DNA of 64,000 nt, from positions 239,729-303,728 of the forward strand of contig NZ_WVHP01000025.1 of NCBI RefSeq assembly GCF_009834765.1, in the 5' to 3' direction. The position numbers and the translations under genes were made by a program. Origin of the DNA: Saccharibacter sp. EH611 (GTDB taxonomy: Bacteria; Pseudomonadota; Alphaproteobacteria; Acetobacterales; Acetobacteraceae). Position 1 is the first letter of the stretch; every line of letters begins with the position of its first letter. Below the pieces are notes generated by a model. The model was not told the DNA's origin. It saw nothing but the letters and a program-made list of their open reading frames with translations, and made no database searches. Shown here in pieces: positions 1-8,637 of this stretch.

Positions 1-1
1 G

Positions 2-772
2 TCGCCTCTACTCGTTTATACAAAGCGACAGGCCGAGCAGCTGGCAGAGCGGCTGGAACCAGACGGTATCCCAGTGGCGTATGGCATGCGTTATGGCAAG
101 CCATCCATTAAGGCAGCGGTGGAAAACCTGATGGATCGCGGGTGTGACCGCATTGTGAGTATTCCGCTTTATCCGCAATATTCCGCTACCACGACTGCCA
201 CAGCGAACGATCAGCTTTTCCGTCGTCTCATGCGGTTGCGGCGCCAGCCTTTTATCACGACGGTGCCGTCTTTCCCTGACCATCCAGCCTTTATTAAAGC
301 CTTAGAGACGTCTGTGCGGGAACGATTTGCTGAGCTTTCCTTTAAGCCTCAGCGTCTTATTGCGTCTTATCATGGCTTGCCCAAAACCTGCGTGGAGCAG
401 GGCGACCCGTATCAGGAAGAATGTGCTCGCACCACCAAAGCCCTTGCTAAAGCGTTAGATCTGCGTGATGAGCAACTCCCGATGACCTTCCAGTCCCGCT
501 TTGGGCCAATGGAATGGTTGCAGCCTTATACGGCACCATTTGTTGCGTCTTTACCAGCACAGGGTATCACAAAAATTGCTGTTATTATGCCGGGCTTTAT
601 GGCTGATTGCATCGAAACGCTTGATGAAATTGGTCATGAACTTCGTGATGAATTTATGGAAGCCGGTGGCGAGGAATTCGCACTTGTGCCGTGCCTCAAT
701 GACTCTGCTGGTGCGATTGATCTTCTCGAAGAACTTGCACGCCCTTATGTGACGAGTTTCCGCTCTTCTTAA
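2..772 (+). CDS. hemH: Ferrochelatase (HemH), 3' part; start lies before the window
   Basis: Ferrochelatase inserts ferrous iron into protoporphyrin IX, the last step of protoheme synthesis. The reading frame is open from the first bases, and the 256 visible residues cover the C-terminal three quarters of a protein normally about 340 long. SYHGLPK carries the conserved metal-site histidine. The block GFMADCIETLDEIGHE holds the conserved acidic residues of the active site. The C-terminus is short, with no ferredoxin-like extension. A strong hairpin follows the stop. In an acetic acid bacterium the heme would feed the bc1 complex and quinoprotein dehydrogenases. An internal GTG at 74 is not a true start, because the family similarity continues upstream of it. 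Confidence 0.95.
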   Translation, partial: SPLLVYTKRQAEQLAERLEPDGIPVAYGMRYGKPSIKAAVENLMDRGCDRIVSIPLYPQYSATTTATANDQLFRRLMRLRRQPFITTVPSFPDHPAFIKALETSVRERFAELSFKPQRLIASYHGLPKTCVEQGDPYQEECARTTKALAKALDLRDEQLPMTFQSRFGPMEWLQPYTAPFVASLPAQGITKIAVIMPGFMADCIETLDEIGHELRDEFMEAGGEEFALVPCLNDSAGAIDLLEELARPYVTSFRSS

Positions 773-797
773 AGAAGAGAGGAGATTAGATATAAAA

Positions 798-831
798 AAC
801 CCCGGTGGCTGAGAAGCACACCGGGGTTTTT
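798..831. terminator. Intrinsic terminator between convergent hemH and the 852-1217 gene
   Basis: An 8-bp GC-rich stem (CCCCGGTG at 800-807 with CACCGGGG at 819-826), extended by two A-T pairs, is followed by a T run on the plus strand. An A run precedes it, so it can also serve the minus-strand gene ending at 852. Confidence 0.85.
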
Positions 832-851
832 GTTAAGCGATGTGAATTTCT

Positions 852-1217
852 TTATTGAGCAGCAGCAGGTGTTGCGCTCGCTTGGCCTGAAGCTGGTTTA
901 GCAGGCGCTTGTTCAGCATCATACCACTGGCCTTTTTGAGCGAGCGTCGCTTTTTTGTTGGCCTGTGGGTCATTTGCATGTTCTTTGTCCCATGCAGCGG
1001 CTTTTTGACGCAGGTTTTTGCGGTATTTATGGCGCTGATACATGCCAACAGCGCAGCCCCCAACGGCTCCAAGTACACCGTGGCGTTTAGCAACATGGCC
1101 AGCAACGGCTCCTGCAGCTCCATATTTCAGGCAACCACCCGGTTCAGCAAAGGCCAGCGGTGTGGAGGAGCCTACCAAGAAAGTGGCAGCGAGAAGGGAG
1201 CAAAATGTACGATTCAT
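852..1217 (-). CDS. Small exported glycine-rich protein of unknown function
   Basis: A 121-residue protein with a clear Sec signal peptide: a short basic start, a hydrophobic core and an AFA cleavage site near residue 24. The next part is rich in Gly and Ala with small-residue spacing (YGAAGAVAGHVAKRHG, VLGAVGG), resembling glycine-zipper segments of outer-membrane-associated proteins. A basic, charged stretch and an Ala/Pro/Gln-rich tail follow. It holds two cysteines, but the signal region has no lipobox. I do not recognise a specific family. It is transcribed alone, convergent with hemH. Confidence 0.65.
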   Translation of the reverse strand: MNRTFCSLLAATFLVGSSTPLAFAEPGGCLKYGAAGAVAGHVAKRHGVLGAVGGCAVGMYQRHKYRKNLRQKAAAWDKEHANDPQANKKATLAQKGQWYDAEQAPAKPASGQASATPAAAQ

Positions 1218-1359
1218 GGTCTATCCTTAAACCCAAACGTTACGTGTAACGTAAAATCCCTAACATGAAGAAACGTCAGGATCTCTTTCGTAGGGTCTAT
1301 TGATAGTAAAGCAAAAGAAGGGCAACGTCTATAAGAGAATGACGGCCCTACGACCAAGA

Positions 1360-1436
1360 TGGTCGGAGTGAGAGGATTCGAACCTCCGGCCCCTGCGTCC
1401 CGAACACAGTGCTCTACCAAGCTGAGCTACACTCCG
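1360..1436 (-). tRNA. tRNA-Pro (anticodon CGG)
   Basis: The minus strand folds as a 77-nt tRNA. The acceptor stem CGGAGTG pairs with CACTCCG, a D-loop contains AGCTTGGTAGAG, and the anticodon stem CTGTG/CGCAG encloses loop TTCGGGA, giving anticodon CGG for proline. The T arm contains GGTTCGAATCC, and the 3' CCA is encoded in the DNA (1360-1362). Confidence 0.95.
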
Positions 1437-1524
1437 TTTTCGTGCTTTTCTTCCTACTCTTGGCAGGGGGGAAGTGCAAGGGGGGTGGTTAGGTTTTTGT
1501 GTCTTCTAGAGGGGAAGAAGGCAT

Positions 1525-1566
1525 AAAAAACCCCCCTCCAATAGAGTGCCATTGGAAGGGGGGGGA
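1525..1566 (-). terminator. Terminator of the etfBA operon
   Basis: A G/C-rich stem of about 11 bp (1531-1542 with 1551-1565, one bulged base) is followed on the minus strand by six T residues. It sits about 20 bases after the etfA stop. Confidence 0.85.
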
Positions 1567-1585
1567 ATGCTGTGCCGTGGTAGGC

Positions 1586-2497
1586 TTAAAGCGCTTTGGC
1601 CAGTTCTGGCATGACCTCGAACAAATCACCCACTAAGCCATAATCGGCCACTTTGAAGATAGGGGCATCAGGGTCGATATTAATCGCCACGATGGTGCGG
1701 CTATCTTTCATTCCCGCGAGATGTTGCAGAGCGCCTGATAGACCAACAGCAATGTAAAGTTCGGGCGCAACGATCTTACCTGTTTGGCCGACTTGCATCT
1801 CATTAGGTGCGAATCCTGCATCCACAGCAGCGCGTGATGCACCAATAGCAGCGTCTAGCTTATCAGCTACCGGAGCGAGGAGCGTCTCAAAATTACGCGC
1901 GTCCTTAACGCCCTTACCACCGGAGATAATGACGCGTGCGACCTCAAGCTCTGGTCGGTCAGAGTCGGAGAGTTCAACACGTACAAAGCGGCTTTTTTCG
2001 TCTTCAGCTGGAAGATCCAGAACCTCAACAGCAGCAGACCCGCCTGTTGCGTCAACAGGGTCAAAGTTAGAACTACGGATCGTGAGCACTTTAATACGAT
2101 CAGCAGACTGAACGGTGACGAGAGCATTGCCTGCGTAGATGGGGCGCACGAATGTATCATCGCCTTTGATCTCGATCACATCTGTCAGAGGCTGTACATC
2201 AAGCAACCCTGCAACACGAGGGAGGACGTTCTTCCCAGTCGCGGAAGCGGGGCTGAGGATATGGCTATAAGCCTCAGCATGCTGGGCGATGAAGGCAGCC
2301 GTAGGTTCAGCTAACAGATGAGGCGCTGCTGGCACATGCAGCACTTTACGCACACCAGACAGGGCAGACGCTGCGTCGACACCTTCGCCAAAAAGCAGAA
2401 CGTCAACATCACCAAAGCGTGATGCGGCAGCAATGGCAGAACGTGATGCCTGGCGCACTTGTCCCTGTTCGATTTCGATCAGAACCAGAGCTGTCAT
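1586..2497 (-). CDS. etfA: Electron transfer flavoprotein alpha subunit (EtfA/FixB)
   Basis: The alpha subunit of ETF carries FAD and passes electrons from acyl-CoA and related dehydrogenases to ETF-ubiquinone oxidoreductase. At 303 residues it has the usual length of bacterial group I alpha subunits. The C-terminal FAD domain shows the family signature starting at about residue 248 ([16 protein letters not shown], then [14 protein letters not shown]). SGGKGV lies at the junction of the two domains. Its start codon overlaps the etfB stop by 4 bases, so the subunits are translationally coupled and made in equal amounts. ETF-QO is encoded just upstream on the same strand. Confidence 0.96.
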   Translation of the reverse strand: MTALVLIEIEQGQVRQASRSAIAAASRFGDVDVLLFGEGVDAASALSGVRKVLHVPAAPHLLAEPTAAFIAQHAEAYSHILSPASATGKNVLPRVAGLLDVQPLTDVIEIKGDDTFVRPIYAGNALVTVQSADRIKVLTIRSSNFDPVDATGGSAAVEVLDLPAEDEKSRFVRVELSDSDRPELEVARVIISGGKGVKDARNFETLLAPVADKLDAAIGASRAAVDAGFAPNEMQVGQTGKIVAPELYIAVGLSGALQHLAGMKDSRTIVAINIDPDAPIFKVADYGLVGDLFEVMPELAKAL

Positions 2498-3252
2498 GGG
2501 AGTACCTTTGCTTCTGTCTTGAGCTTATTGACAAGCTCTTCCACGCTCTCAACGATCACACCAGCTTCGCGTGCCGGTGGTTCAGACACGGAAACAACCT
2601 TCAGACGCGGAGCGATATCGACATCAAGCGAGCCGGCCTCAATCGTTTCCAACGGCTTCTTACGCGCCTTCATGATGTTCGGCAGGGACGCATAGCGTGG
2701 CTCATTAAGGCGTAGATCAGCTGTAATGACAGCCGGAAGGGTAAGGGAGACGACCTCCACGCCACCATCAATCTCGCGTGAGACAATCGCACTGCCATTA
2801 TCGATGATGACTTCGCTGGCAAAGGTGCCTTGTGGCCAGCCCAGCTTAGCGGCCAAAATTTGACCGGTTGCGTTCATGTCATCATCAATCGCTTGCTTAC
2901 CCATGCTGACAAGGCCGGGCTGCTCGCGCTCAACGACCGCCTGTAGAAGCTTTGCAACAGCCAGTGGCTCAAGCTCAGCATCCGTACGGATGAGAATGGC
3001 GCGGTCTGCACCCATGGCCATGGCGGTGCGCAATGTATCTTGGGCCGCTTGTGGGCCAATGGAGACCGCAACCACCTCTTGAGCATGGCCTTTCTCACGG
3101 AGGCGAAGGGCCTCTTCAAGGGCGATTTCGTCGAAAGGATTCATGGACATTTTCACGCCCTGAGTTTCGACACCGCTACCATCAGCCGCGACACGCGGCT
3201 TGATGTTGTAATCAACAACCCGTTTGACGGGGACAAGAACTTTCATGGGCAT
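2494..3252 (-). CDS. etfB: Electron transfer flavoprotein beta subunit (EtfB/FixA)
   Basis: This is the AMP-binding beta subunit of the ETF heterodimer, 252 residues, the normal length. It begins [14 protein letters not shown], typical of the family, and has the segment [17 protein letters not shown], which corresponds to the conserved N-terminal block. The later block [25 protein letters not shown] includes the recognition loop through which ETF contacts its dehydrogenase partners. It lies 91 bases after the ETF-QO start and overlaps etfA by 4 bases. The gap upstream contains an 8-bp inverted repeat (3284-3291 with 3298-3305) without a T run. Confidence 0.96.
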   Translation of the reverse strand: MPMKVLVPVKRVVDYNIKPRVAADGSGVETQGVKMSMNPFDEIALEEALRLREKGHAQEVVAVSIGPQAAQDTLRTAMAMGADRAILIRTDAELEPLAVAKLLQAVVEREQPGLVSMGKQAIDDDMNATGQILAAKLGWPQGTFASEVIIDNGSAIVSREIDGGVEVVSLTLPAVITADLRLNEPRYASLPNIMKARKKPLETIEAGSLDVDIAPRLKVVSVSEPPAREAGVIVESVEELVNKLKTEAKVLP

Positions 3253-3343
3253 CTTTCGTTGCTGTCGCCGCTGATAATATTCTGCGCAGACTAACCTGTC
3301 TGCGCGGAAAAGTCACATCATGGTCTTGTATAGCTGCTTTGCC

Positions 3344-5008
3344 CTACATACCGGAAGGGTAATTTGGCCCGCTTCCGCCTTCAGGGGGGCACCAGCGGAT
3401 ATTTTGCGTAGGGTCTTTAATATCGCAGCTTTTACAATGAACGCAGTTTTGGGCGTTAATTTGGAGATACGTCTCCCCATTGTCCCGTGTGTTGGCTTCA
3501 TACACGCCAGCGGGGCAATAGCGGCTTTCTGGAGAGGCAAAGCGCGCTTCATTAACCTCATTCCACAGAGCTGCATCACGCAATTTGAGATGCACAGGCT
3601 GGTTATCATCGTGGCTCAGATTGCTGAGATAGACAGAACTTGTACGGTCAAATGTGAGGGTTCCATCCGGTTTAGGATAGTCAATCTTCGGAGCTTCTTT
3701 TGCGGAGATAAGGGTCTGATGATCTGCATGAGGGTGGTGCAGTGTCCAAGGGGCTTTCCCACGGAAGATCATGCTATCAATCCCGCTATACAGCGCGCCG
3801 AGCTGCATGCCCCATTTGGAGAAGGAAGGGCGGATATTACGGGCTTCGTACAGTTCAGACCATAGCCAAGAATTTTGCAGCCGTTCTTGGTAGGTTTGAG
3901 CTTCAGGATTCGTTGAACGAAGAGCCTCTGAGACCGCATCAGCGGCAATCATGCCGGATTTGAGGGCGGTATGCGTGCCCTTAATTTTGGGCATGTTAAG
4001 GAAGCCAGCACAATCGCCTGTCAGCACCCCGCCGGGGAAGGTAAGTTTTGGGAGGGATTGGAAGCCCCCTTCTGAAAGAGCGCGGGCACCGTAAATAATC
4101 CGTCGTCCGCCTTCAAAATGAGGGCGGAAGGCCGGGTGCTGCTTGGTGCGCTGCATTTCCTCAAAAGGTGAGAGCCACGGGTTACGGTAATCGAGGGCGG
4201 TGACAAAGCCATAGGAGACGAGATTTTCCCCAAAATGGTATAGGAACGCCCCACCATAGGTGTGATTATCCAGCGGCCAGCCAAAACTATGCTGCACAAA
4301 ACCGGGGCGATGATTTTCTTTGGGGATCTCCCACACTTCCTTAATCCCGAGCCCATAAGTTTGCGGGTCGGCATTTTCGCGAAGTTTGTAATGGCTGATC
4401 ACGTCTTGACTGAGAGAACCCCGCGCTCCTTCGGCTAAGATCACCTGACGGGCTCTTAAAATCATGCCGGGCATAAATTCCGACTTATGGTTGCCGTCTC
4501 GGTCAACGCCCATATCGCCCGTGATAACACCGCAGACGCAGCCATCTTCGATATGGAGCTGAGCACCGGTAAAGCCGGGGTAGATTTCCACGCCAAACAG
4601 CTCTGCCTGTTGGCCAAGCCAGCGGCAGAGATCACCAAGGGAAACAACATAATTTCCGCGATTATCCATTTGCGGCATCAGCAGATGCAGAGCCGGAACG
4701 GGGATAGAGCCTTGCTTGGTGAGATAGAGCAGCTTTTCTTCAGAAACGGGCGTTTTAAGAGGAGCGCCGCGCTCTTTCCAGTCGGGAAGAAGCTCCGTGA
4801 GAGCCTTCGGCTCAATGACCGCGCCGGAGACGATATGCGCCCCAATTTCGCTGCCTTTTTCAAGGACGCAGACCCCCAATGTCGGGTTTTTCTGCCGAAG
4901 TCGGATCGCGGCGGCCAATCCAGCCGGCCCTCCGCCGACGATGACAACATCGAAGGCCATTTCCTCACGTTCAACAGTGTTCTGTGCGTCGTTTGGTGAC
5001 TGTGTCAT
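3344..5008 (-). CDS. Electron transfer flavoprotein-ubiquinone oxidoreductase
   Basis: A monotopic inner-membrane enzyme that takes electrons from reduced ETF and reduces ubiquinone. The 554 residues match the family length. An N-terminal FAD-binding fold has the GGGPAG motif at 25-30 after VVIV, and a second FAD contact (LTGDCAGFLN) lies in the middle. The C-terminus has the 4Fe-4S ligands as C522-x2-C525-x2-C528-x11-C540, followed by the usual PPEGGSGPNY ending. The gene stands 55 bases after trmB and 91 bases before etfB, so the whole route from ETF to quinone is encoded in one stretch. Confidence 0.96.
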   Translation of the reverse strand: MTQSPNDAQNTVEREEMAFDVVIVGGGPAGLAAAIRLRQKNPTLGVCVLEKGSEIGAHIVSGAVIEPKALTELLPDWKERGAPLKTPVSEEKLLYLTKQGSIPVPALHLLMPQMDNRGNYVVSLGDLCRWLGQQAELFGVEIYPGFTGAQLHIEDGCVCGVITGDMGVDRDGNHKSEFMPGMILRARQVILAEGARGSLSQDVISHYKLRENADPQTYGLGIKEVWEIPKENHRPGFVQHSFGWPLDNHTYGGAFLYHFGENLVSYGFVTALDYRNPWLSPFEEMQRTKQHPAFRPHFEGGRRIIYGARALSEGGFQSLPKLTFPGGVLTGDCAGFLNMPKIKGTHTALKSGMIAADAVSEALRSTNPEAQTYQERLQNSWLWSELYEARNIRPSFSKWGMQLGALYSGIDSMIFRGKAPWTLHHPHADHQTLISAKEAPKIDYPKPDGTLTFDRTSSVYLSNLSHDDNQPVHLKLRDAALWNEVNEARFASPESRYCPAGVYEANTRDNGETYLQINAQNCVHCKSCDIKDPTQNIRWCPPEGGSGPNYPSGM

Positions 5009-5063
5009 TGGGCGATCTCCTTCCTTTCAAAAGCGGCAAACAGGCTCTCTACACAGCGGGATG

Positions 5064-5759
5064 TCACCCGCGGCGGGTGAACGTCCAGTAAAAAGGCTGT
5101 CGTCCTTCACGAAAAGCTTTGGCCTCATACCGTGTTGGAGACCAATCATCAGGGCGTTCAAGCAGTGGTGGCGCTGTGTCGAACAGTTCTTGTTGGCTCA
5201 TCACCTCTTCTACCCATTCCTGATAAACGGGGTGGTCACTGGCAACACGCCACACGGCACCGGGTTTGAGCAAGCGGGCCATCTGGGCGATATTTGCCGG
5301 ATGGATAAAGCGTCGCTTGGCGTGGCGTGCTTTAGGCCACGGATCAGGGAACATTAAGTAAGCACGATCAAGGCATTGATCAGGCAATTTCCGCAGAAGG
5401 TCACGCGCATCTTCTGCCCAGAGACGAAGAGTCTCAGGTGGGGTAGAGGTCGCTTCTTCTCCCTCAGGCACGAGGCGCGACAGCAAAGAGCAAACGCCAT
5501 TATCAAAGACTTCTGACGCGATATAGCCGACATCAGGATGGCGCTGTGCTTGGTCGTACGCATGTTCGCCATTGCCGAAACCCACTTCCAAGAACAGCTT
5601 TTTCACAGACTTTGAAAATCCCTCTAAGGGAGCATCAAAAGCCTTAAAGCTGAGCCGTGGGAGGGCTTCATCCAACAGGCGCTGTTGGCGTTGGCGCAAA
5701 GGATGGCCGCGTTGGCGTCCGTACAAGCGTTCAGGTTGGGGTTTCAGATCGTCAAGCAA
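5064..5759 (-). CDS. trmB: tRNA (guanine-N7-)-methyltransferase
   Basis: TrmB methylates N7 of G46 in the variable loop of tRNAs, using SAM. The 231-residue protein has the SAM-binding motif EVGFGNGEH and the family signature DPWPKARHAKRR with its substrate-binding residues, plus ASDHPVY further on. It lies downstream of metK, which makes the methyl donor, but a terminator hairpin at 5790-5830 separates the two. The short gap to ETF-QO (55 bases) makes cotranscription with that gene likely. Confidence 0.94.
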   Translation of the reverse strand: MLDDLKPQPERLYGRQRGHPLRQRQQRLLDEALPRLSFKAFDAPLEGFSKSVKKLFLEVGFGNGEHAYDQAQRHPDVGYIASEVFDNGVCSLLSRLVPEGEEATSTPPETLRLWAEDARDLLRKLPDQCLDRAYLMFPDPWPKARHAKRRFIHPANIAQMARLLKPGAVWRVASDHPVYQEWVEEVMSQQELFDTAPPLLERPDDWSPTRYEAKAFREGRQPFYWTFTRRG

Positions 5760-5789
5760 CGGTGTCGGTCACATGTGTTGAGAGATGGA

Positions 5790-5830
5790 AAAAGCCCCTG
5801 ACCAGCAGGCGAATACCTATCAGTCAGGGG
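5790..5830 (-). terminator. Terminator after metK
   Basis: The minus strand forms the stem CCCCTGAC/GTCAGGGG (5823-5830 with 5795-5802) followed by CTTTTTC. It lies between the metK stop and the trmB start and probably ends most metK transcripts. Confidence 0.8.
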
Positions 5831-5874
5831 AGCGAAAGAGGAGAGAGTAGGGATCCCTCCCATGATTGTGCCAA

Positions 5875-7059
5875 TCAGCGGTTAAGAGCGCTCTTCAGCT
5901 TTGCGGCGAGGTCTGTATTCTCCCACGTGAAATTATCCAGCGCAGGGTCAGGAATACGACCAAAATGCCCGTAAGCAGCGGTCTTGCTATAGATCGGACG
6001 ATTCAAGCGCAGATGCTGACGGATACCGCGTGGGGAGAGATCCATAATCTCATTAAGAAGCGCCCCCAGACGGGCTTCATCCACATCTTTCCCCGTGCCG
6101 TCAAGGTCTACATAGACAGACAGCGGACGGGAAACACCAATCGCGTAGCTGAGCTGAATGGTGCAGCGATCGGCAAGGTCAGCCGCGACAACATTCTTTG
6201 CCAGATAGCGCGCGGCATAAGCAGCGGAACGATCCACCTTGGTGGGGTCTTTACCAGAGAAGGCGCCGCCACCGTGAGGTGCTGCACCGCCATAGGTATC
6301 AACAATGATCTTACGGCCTGTTAGACCAGCGTCGCCATCAGGGCCACCAATGACGAAGTTGCCTGTTGGATTGACGTAAAACTCATTGTCAGGGCACATC
6401 CAGCCTTCAGGCAGAACATCACGAGCTGTCTGCTTTACCATCTCGCGGATCGTGTCTTGGCTCATATTCGCTTCATGCTGGGTGGACACCACGATGGAGT
6501 TCACTCCAACAGGCTTACCATCAACATAGCGCAATGTGACTTGGCTTTTCGCGTCTGGCAGAAGGCCAGCGCCGCGTGGGTCACCTTGTTTGCGGTAGTC
6601 GCGGATACGCTCAAGAAGGGTTTGTGCATAAAAGAGCGGGGCTGGCATGAGCTCTGGCGTTTCGCGCGTTGCAAAGCCGAACATAATGCCCTGATCGCCA
6701 GCACCTTCATCTTTATCGCCCGCGCTATCAACGCCAGCAGCGATGTCAGCAGATTGAGCGTGAAGATGAGAGACAATATCAGCTTTTTTCCAAGAAAAAC
6801 CTTCTTGGTCATAGCCGATATCTTTGATGGCCTCGCGGGCACGGTCGATCAGGGTCTTTTCAACCGCGGCCGGCCCACGCACTTCCCCAGCGAGCACAAC
6901 GCGGTTTGTGGTCACCAGTGTTTCACAGGCTACGCGTGCTTCCGGGTCGGCCTCCATATAAGCGTCTAGGACAGTATCAGAGATACGGTCTGCAACTTTG
7001 TCAGGATGGCCCTCAGAGACAGATTCAGAGGTGAAAAGGAAATCGCCGTAATTGCGCAC
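5875..7059 (-). CDS. metK: S-adenosylmethionine synthetase
   Basis: MetK makes SAM from methionine and ATP. The 394-residue protein has the ATP-binding GHPDK at 17-21, [10 protein letters not shown] (the conserved hexapeptide region) and the glycine-rich loop [19 protein letters not shown]. All are intact. Translation most likely starts at a GTG (7057-7059) preceded by GAGG with suitable spacing. The leader between dapB and metK carries a candidate attenuator (separate entry), suggesting control of SAM supply by early termination. Confidence 0.96.
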   Translation of the reverse strand: MRNYGDFLFTSESVSEGHPDKVADRISDTVLDAYMEADPEARVACETLVTTNRVVLAGEVRGPAAVEKTLIDRAREAIKDIGYDQEGFSWKKADIVSHLHAQSADIAAGVDSAGDKDEGAGDQGIMFGFATRETPELMPAPLFYAQTLLERIRDYRKQGDPRGAGLLPDAKSQVTLRYVDGKPVGVNSIVVSTQHEANMSQDTIREMVKQTARDVLPEGWMCPDNEFYVNPTGNFVIGGPDGDAGLTGRKIIVDTYGGAAPHGGGAFSGKDPTKVDRSAAYAARYLAKNVVAADLADRCTIQLSYAIGVSRPLSVYVDLDGTGKDVDEARLGALLNEIMDLSPRGIRQHLRLNRPIYSKTAAYGHFGRIPDPALDNFTWENTDLAAKLKSALNR

Positions 7060-7087
7060 TCAGGGACCTCGCAGGGAATGAGTGGTG

Positions 7088-7149
7088 AAAAAAAGGGCTA
7101 CGATCATGCCCTTGATGGCAAGGGATAAACCGCAGCATGAGGGACTCAT
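7088..7149 (-). promoter_or_regulatory. metK leader: mutually exclusive hairpins, candidate attenuator or riboswitch
   Basis: Reading the minus strand toward metK there are, in order: a hairpin ATGAG-TCC-CTCAT (7149-7137), a hairpin CCCTTG-CCAT-CAAGGG (7124-7109), and a terminator-like hairpin AGGGC/GCCCT (7112-7108 with 7098-7094) followed by a run of about seven T residues. The second and third hairpins share 7109-7112 and cannot both form. In addition TCATGC (7140-7135) can pair with GCATGA (7109-7104), which would also disrupt the terminator. This is the arrangement of an attenuator. I do not recognise a known SAM riboswitch consensus in it. The regulator is unknown. Confidence 0.5.
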
Positions 7150-7176
7150 CGCTTGGCGTAAATAACGCCACGGGTC

Positions 7177-7220
7177 AAGGGGAAAGGCACTTTTAAGACA
7201 GAGAAGTGCTCATTCCCCTT
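7177..7220 (-). other. Long inverted repeat after dapB, possible terminator
   Basis: AAGGGGAA (7177-7184) pairs with TTCCCCTT (7213-7220), and GCACTT (7187-7192) with AAGTGC (7204-7209), giving a long hairpin with a small internal loop. It directly follows the dapB stop but has no T run on the minus strand, so its role as a terminator is uncertain. Confidence 0.4.
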
Positions 7221-7234
7221 TATTTTACAACAAG

Positions 7235-8014
7235 TTAGTCTGTATGCTTTCTAAGCGCATCTTCCATGCCATACAGGCCTGCATCACGATGGTGCGCCAG
7301 CCAATGCGCTGCTTTGAGTGCGCCACGGGCGAAGACGCGCCGGTCAAGTGCGCGATGAGAGAGGGTAATATCTTCATCCGCAGCATAGAAATGGAGGTCA
7401 TGCTCACCGACGACTTGCCCACCGCGCAATGAAGCAAAACCGATAGCACCATCGGGACGTTTTTCATTTTGATCCATACGGGCGACCTGGTCGAAGGGGA
7501 CGTTACGCCCGGCTGCCACAGCGCGACCGATGGCGAGTGCCGTGCCAGAGGGGGCGTCGATCTTTTGGCGATGGTGGGTCTCAGCAATTTCAGCGTCATA
7601 GTCCGGTAAAGCGGCGCCGAGTTCGCGTGCTAAGGCGAGCAGCATGGTTAAAGCGGGGGAGAAATTAGCCGCTTGCAACACGGCAATGGTTTTAGAAGCG
7701 TCATTGACGGCGGCTTGAGCTGTCTTATCCAAACCGGTTGTGCCGAGCACCCAAGCGCAACCAGCCTCAGAAAAAGCGTGTGCATGATGGGGCACGAGGC
7801 TTGCATGGCTGACATCAATAATGACGTCACATGATTGGGCGAGTGTGCTGGCATCTGTCACAATATTGCGGGCTGGGTCTGCGTGGCGCGACAGGCCACC
7901 GGCGAGAAGCGGGCCGGCTTCTTGTGCGCAGAGGGAACCAAGCCGGCCGGTGATGCCAGCAATACCGATACGGGGAGAAGAAGAATGTGTCATGCTGCGA
8001 TCATGCCCGCTCAT
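7235..8014 (-). CDS. dapB: 4-hydroxy-tetrahydrodipicolinate reductase
   Basis: DapB reduces hydroxy-tetrahydrodipicolinate with NAD(P)H in the lysine/diaminopimelate pathway, supplying peptidoglycan. The nucleotide-binding glycine motif (RIGIAGITGRLG) is near the N-terminus. The catalytic signature ETHHRQKIDAPSGTA has the His-His pair and the catalytic Lys. SLRGGQVVGEHDLHF is the conserved C-domain block. At 259 residues the length is normal. A second ATG seven codons in (7993) is an alternative start. Confidence 0.95.
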   Translation of the reverse strand: MSGHDRSMTHSSSPRIGIAGITGRLGSLCAQEAGPLLAGGLSRHADPARNIVTDASTLAQSCDVIIDVSHASLVPHHAHAFSEAGCAWVLGTTGLDKTAQAAVNDASKTIAVLQAANFSPALTMLLALARELGAALPDYDAEIAETHHRQKIDAPSGTALAIGRAVAAGRNVPFDQVARMDQNEKRPDGAIGFASLRGGQVVGEHDLHFYAADEDITLSHRALDRRVFARGALKAAHWLAHHRDAGLYGMEDALRKHTD

Positions 8015-8202
8015 GCGCAGAAGGCAAGGGGGACGTGAGAATATAAGAGGCCTGTATTGTGTAGAAGGAAAGGTCGCTTTTTTGTCTTTCCGTTTTCATG
8101 AGATGGATGAAAGGTGTCTTTTGCACTATTGAGCGAGAGGGTAGGTATCTGTGCAACTATGATTCCATCGTTAAGATATATTTTTTATTATTTTACTGTG
8201 AA

Positions 8203-8232
8203 TTGAAAGTTCGTGAAAGAATACATTATAGA
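8203..8232 (+). promoter_or_regulatory. Possible sigma-70 promoter for the 8279 gene
   Basis: TTGAAA (8203-8208) and TATAGA (8227-8232) are separated by 18 bases in an AT-rich leader, about 45 bases upstream of the start codon. Based on consensus match alone. Confidence 0.4.
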
Positions 8233-8278
8233 TCGTGAGTTATGTTTTGATATGTAATAAATAACAGGGATTATTGAG

Positions 8279-8566
8279 ATGAAAAAAGATGATGATTTTT
8301 CTGACAAAGGTGAAGAAAATTACAAGCGTAACGTACCGTTAGAAACTTGTGAGATGGAGGCCATATATTGTACGCAGGAAGAGGCCCCTGAGGGAGAAGC
8401 AGGTTGGTATGTCGTGATGGGCGATATAATAAATTGTGACGTTTTTGCGTCTCAGCAGGCGGCTGATGCTTGGATTAATCAGGGTGGCTCGGGTTATTTA
8501 AAGCCGAAACCTCTTTATCCGCCTGAATATTTCATACAGCTTTATGGTGAAGATAATAATTCTTGA
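8279..8566 (+). CDS. Small acidic protein of unknown function
   Basis: A 95-residue protein with a charged, acidic N-terminus (MKKDDDFSDKGEENYKRN). A more ordered part contains aromatic and glycine residues (EAGWYVVMGDIINCDVFASQQAADAWINQGG), followed by a proline/tyrosine-rich end. It has no signal peptide or membrane segment. I do not recognise the family. The start follows an AGGG ribosome site at suitable distance. The gene and its leader are clearly more AT-rich than the neighbours dapB and dnaJ, and it stands alone on the plus strand between two minus-strand operons, which hints at separate acquisition. Confidence 0.6.
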   Translation: MKKDDDFSDKGEENYKRNVPLETCEMEAIYCTQEEAPEGEAGWYVVMGDIINCDVFASQQAADAWINQGGSGYLKPKPLYPPEYFIQLYGEDNNS

Positions 8567-8596
8567 GATTTCCCACCGAGGGAAGCCTAGGATAAT

Positions 8597-8627
8597 AAAA
8601 AACCCCGGAAGATTGTTCTTCCGGGGG
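8597..8627 (-). terminator. Terminator of the dnaKJ operon
   Basis: A perfect 10-bp stem (8603-8612 CCCCGGAAGA with 8617-8626) is followed on the minus strand by TTTTTTATT. It lies 11 bases after the dnaJ stop and can also serve the plus-strand gene ending at 8566. Confidence 0.9.
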
Positions 8628-8637
8628 AAAAGAATCC

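Noticed and set aside
7088..7169. Known SAM-I or SAM-II riboswitch in front of metK
   Set aside because: I could not match the conserved cores of these classes. Only the alternative-hairpin layout is reported.
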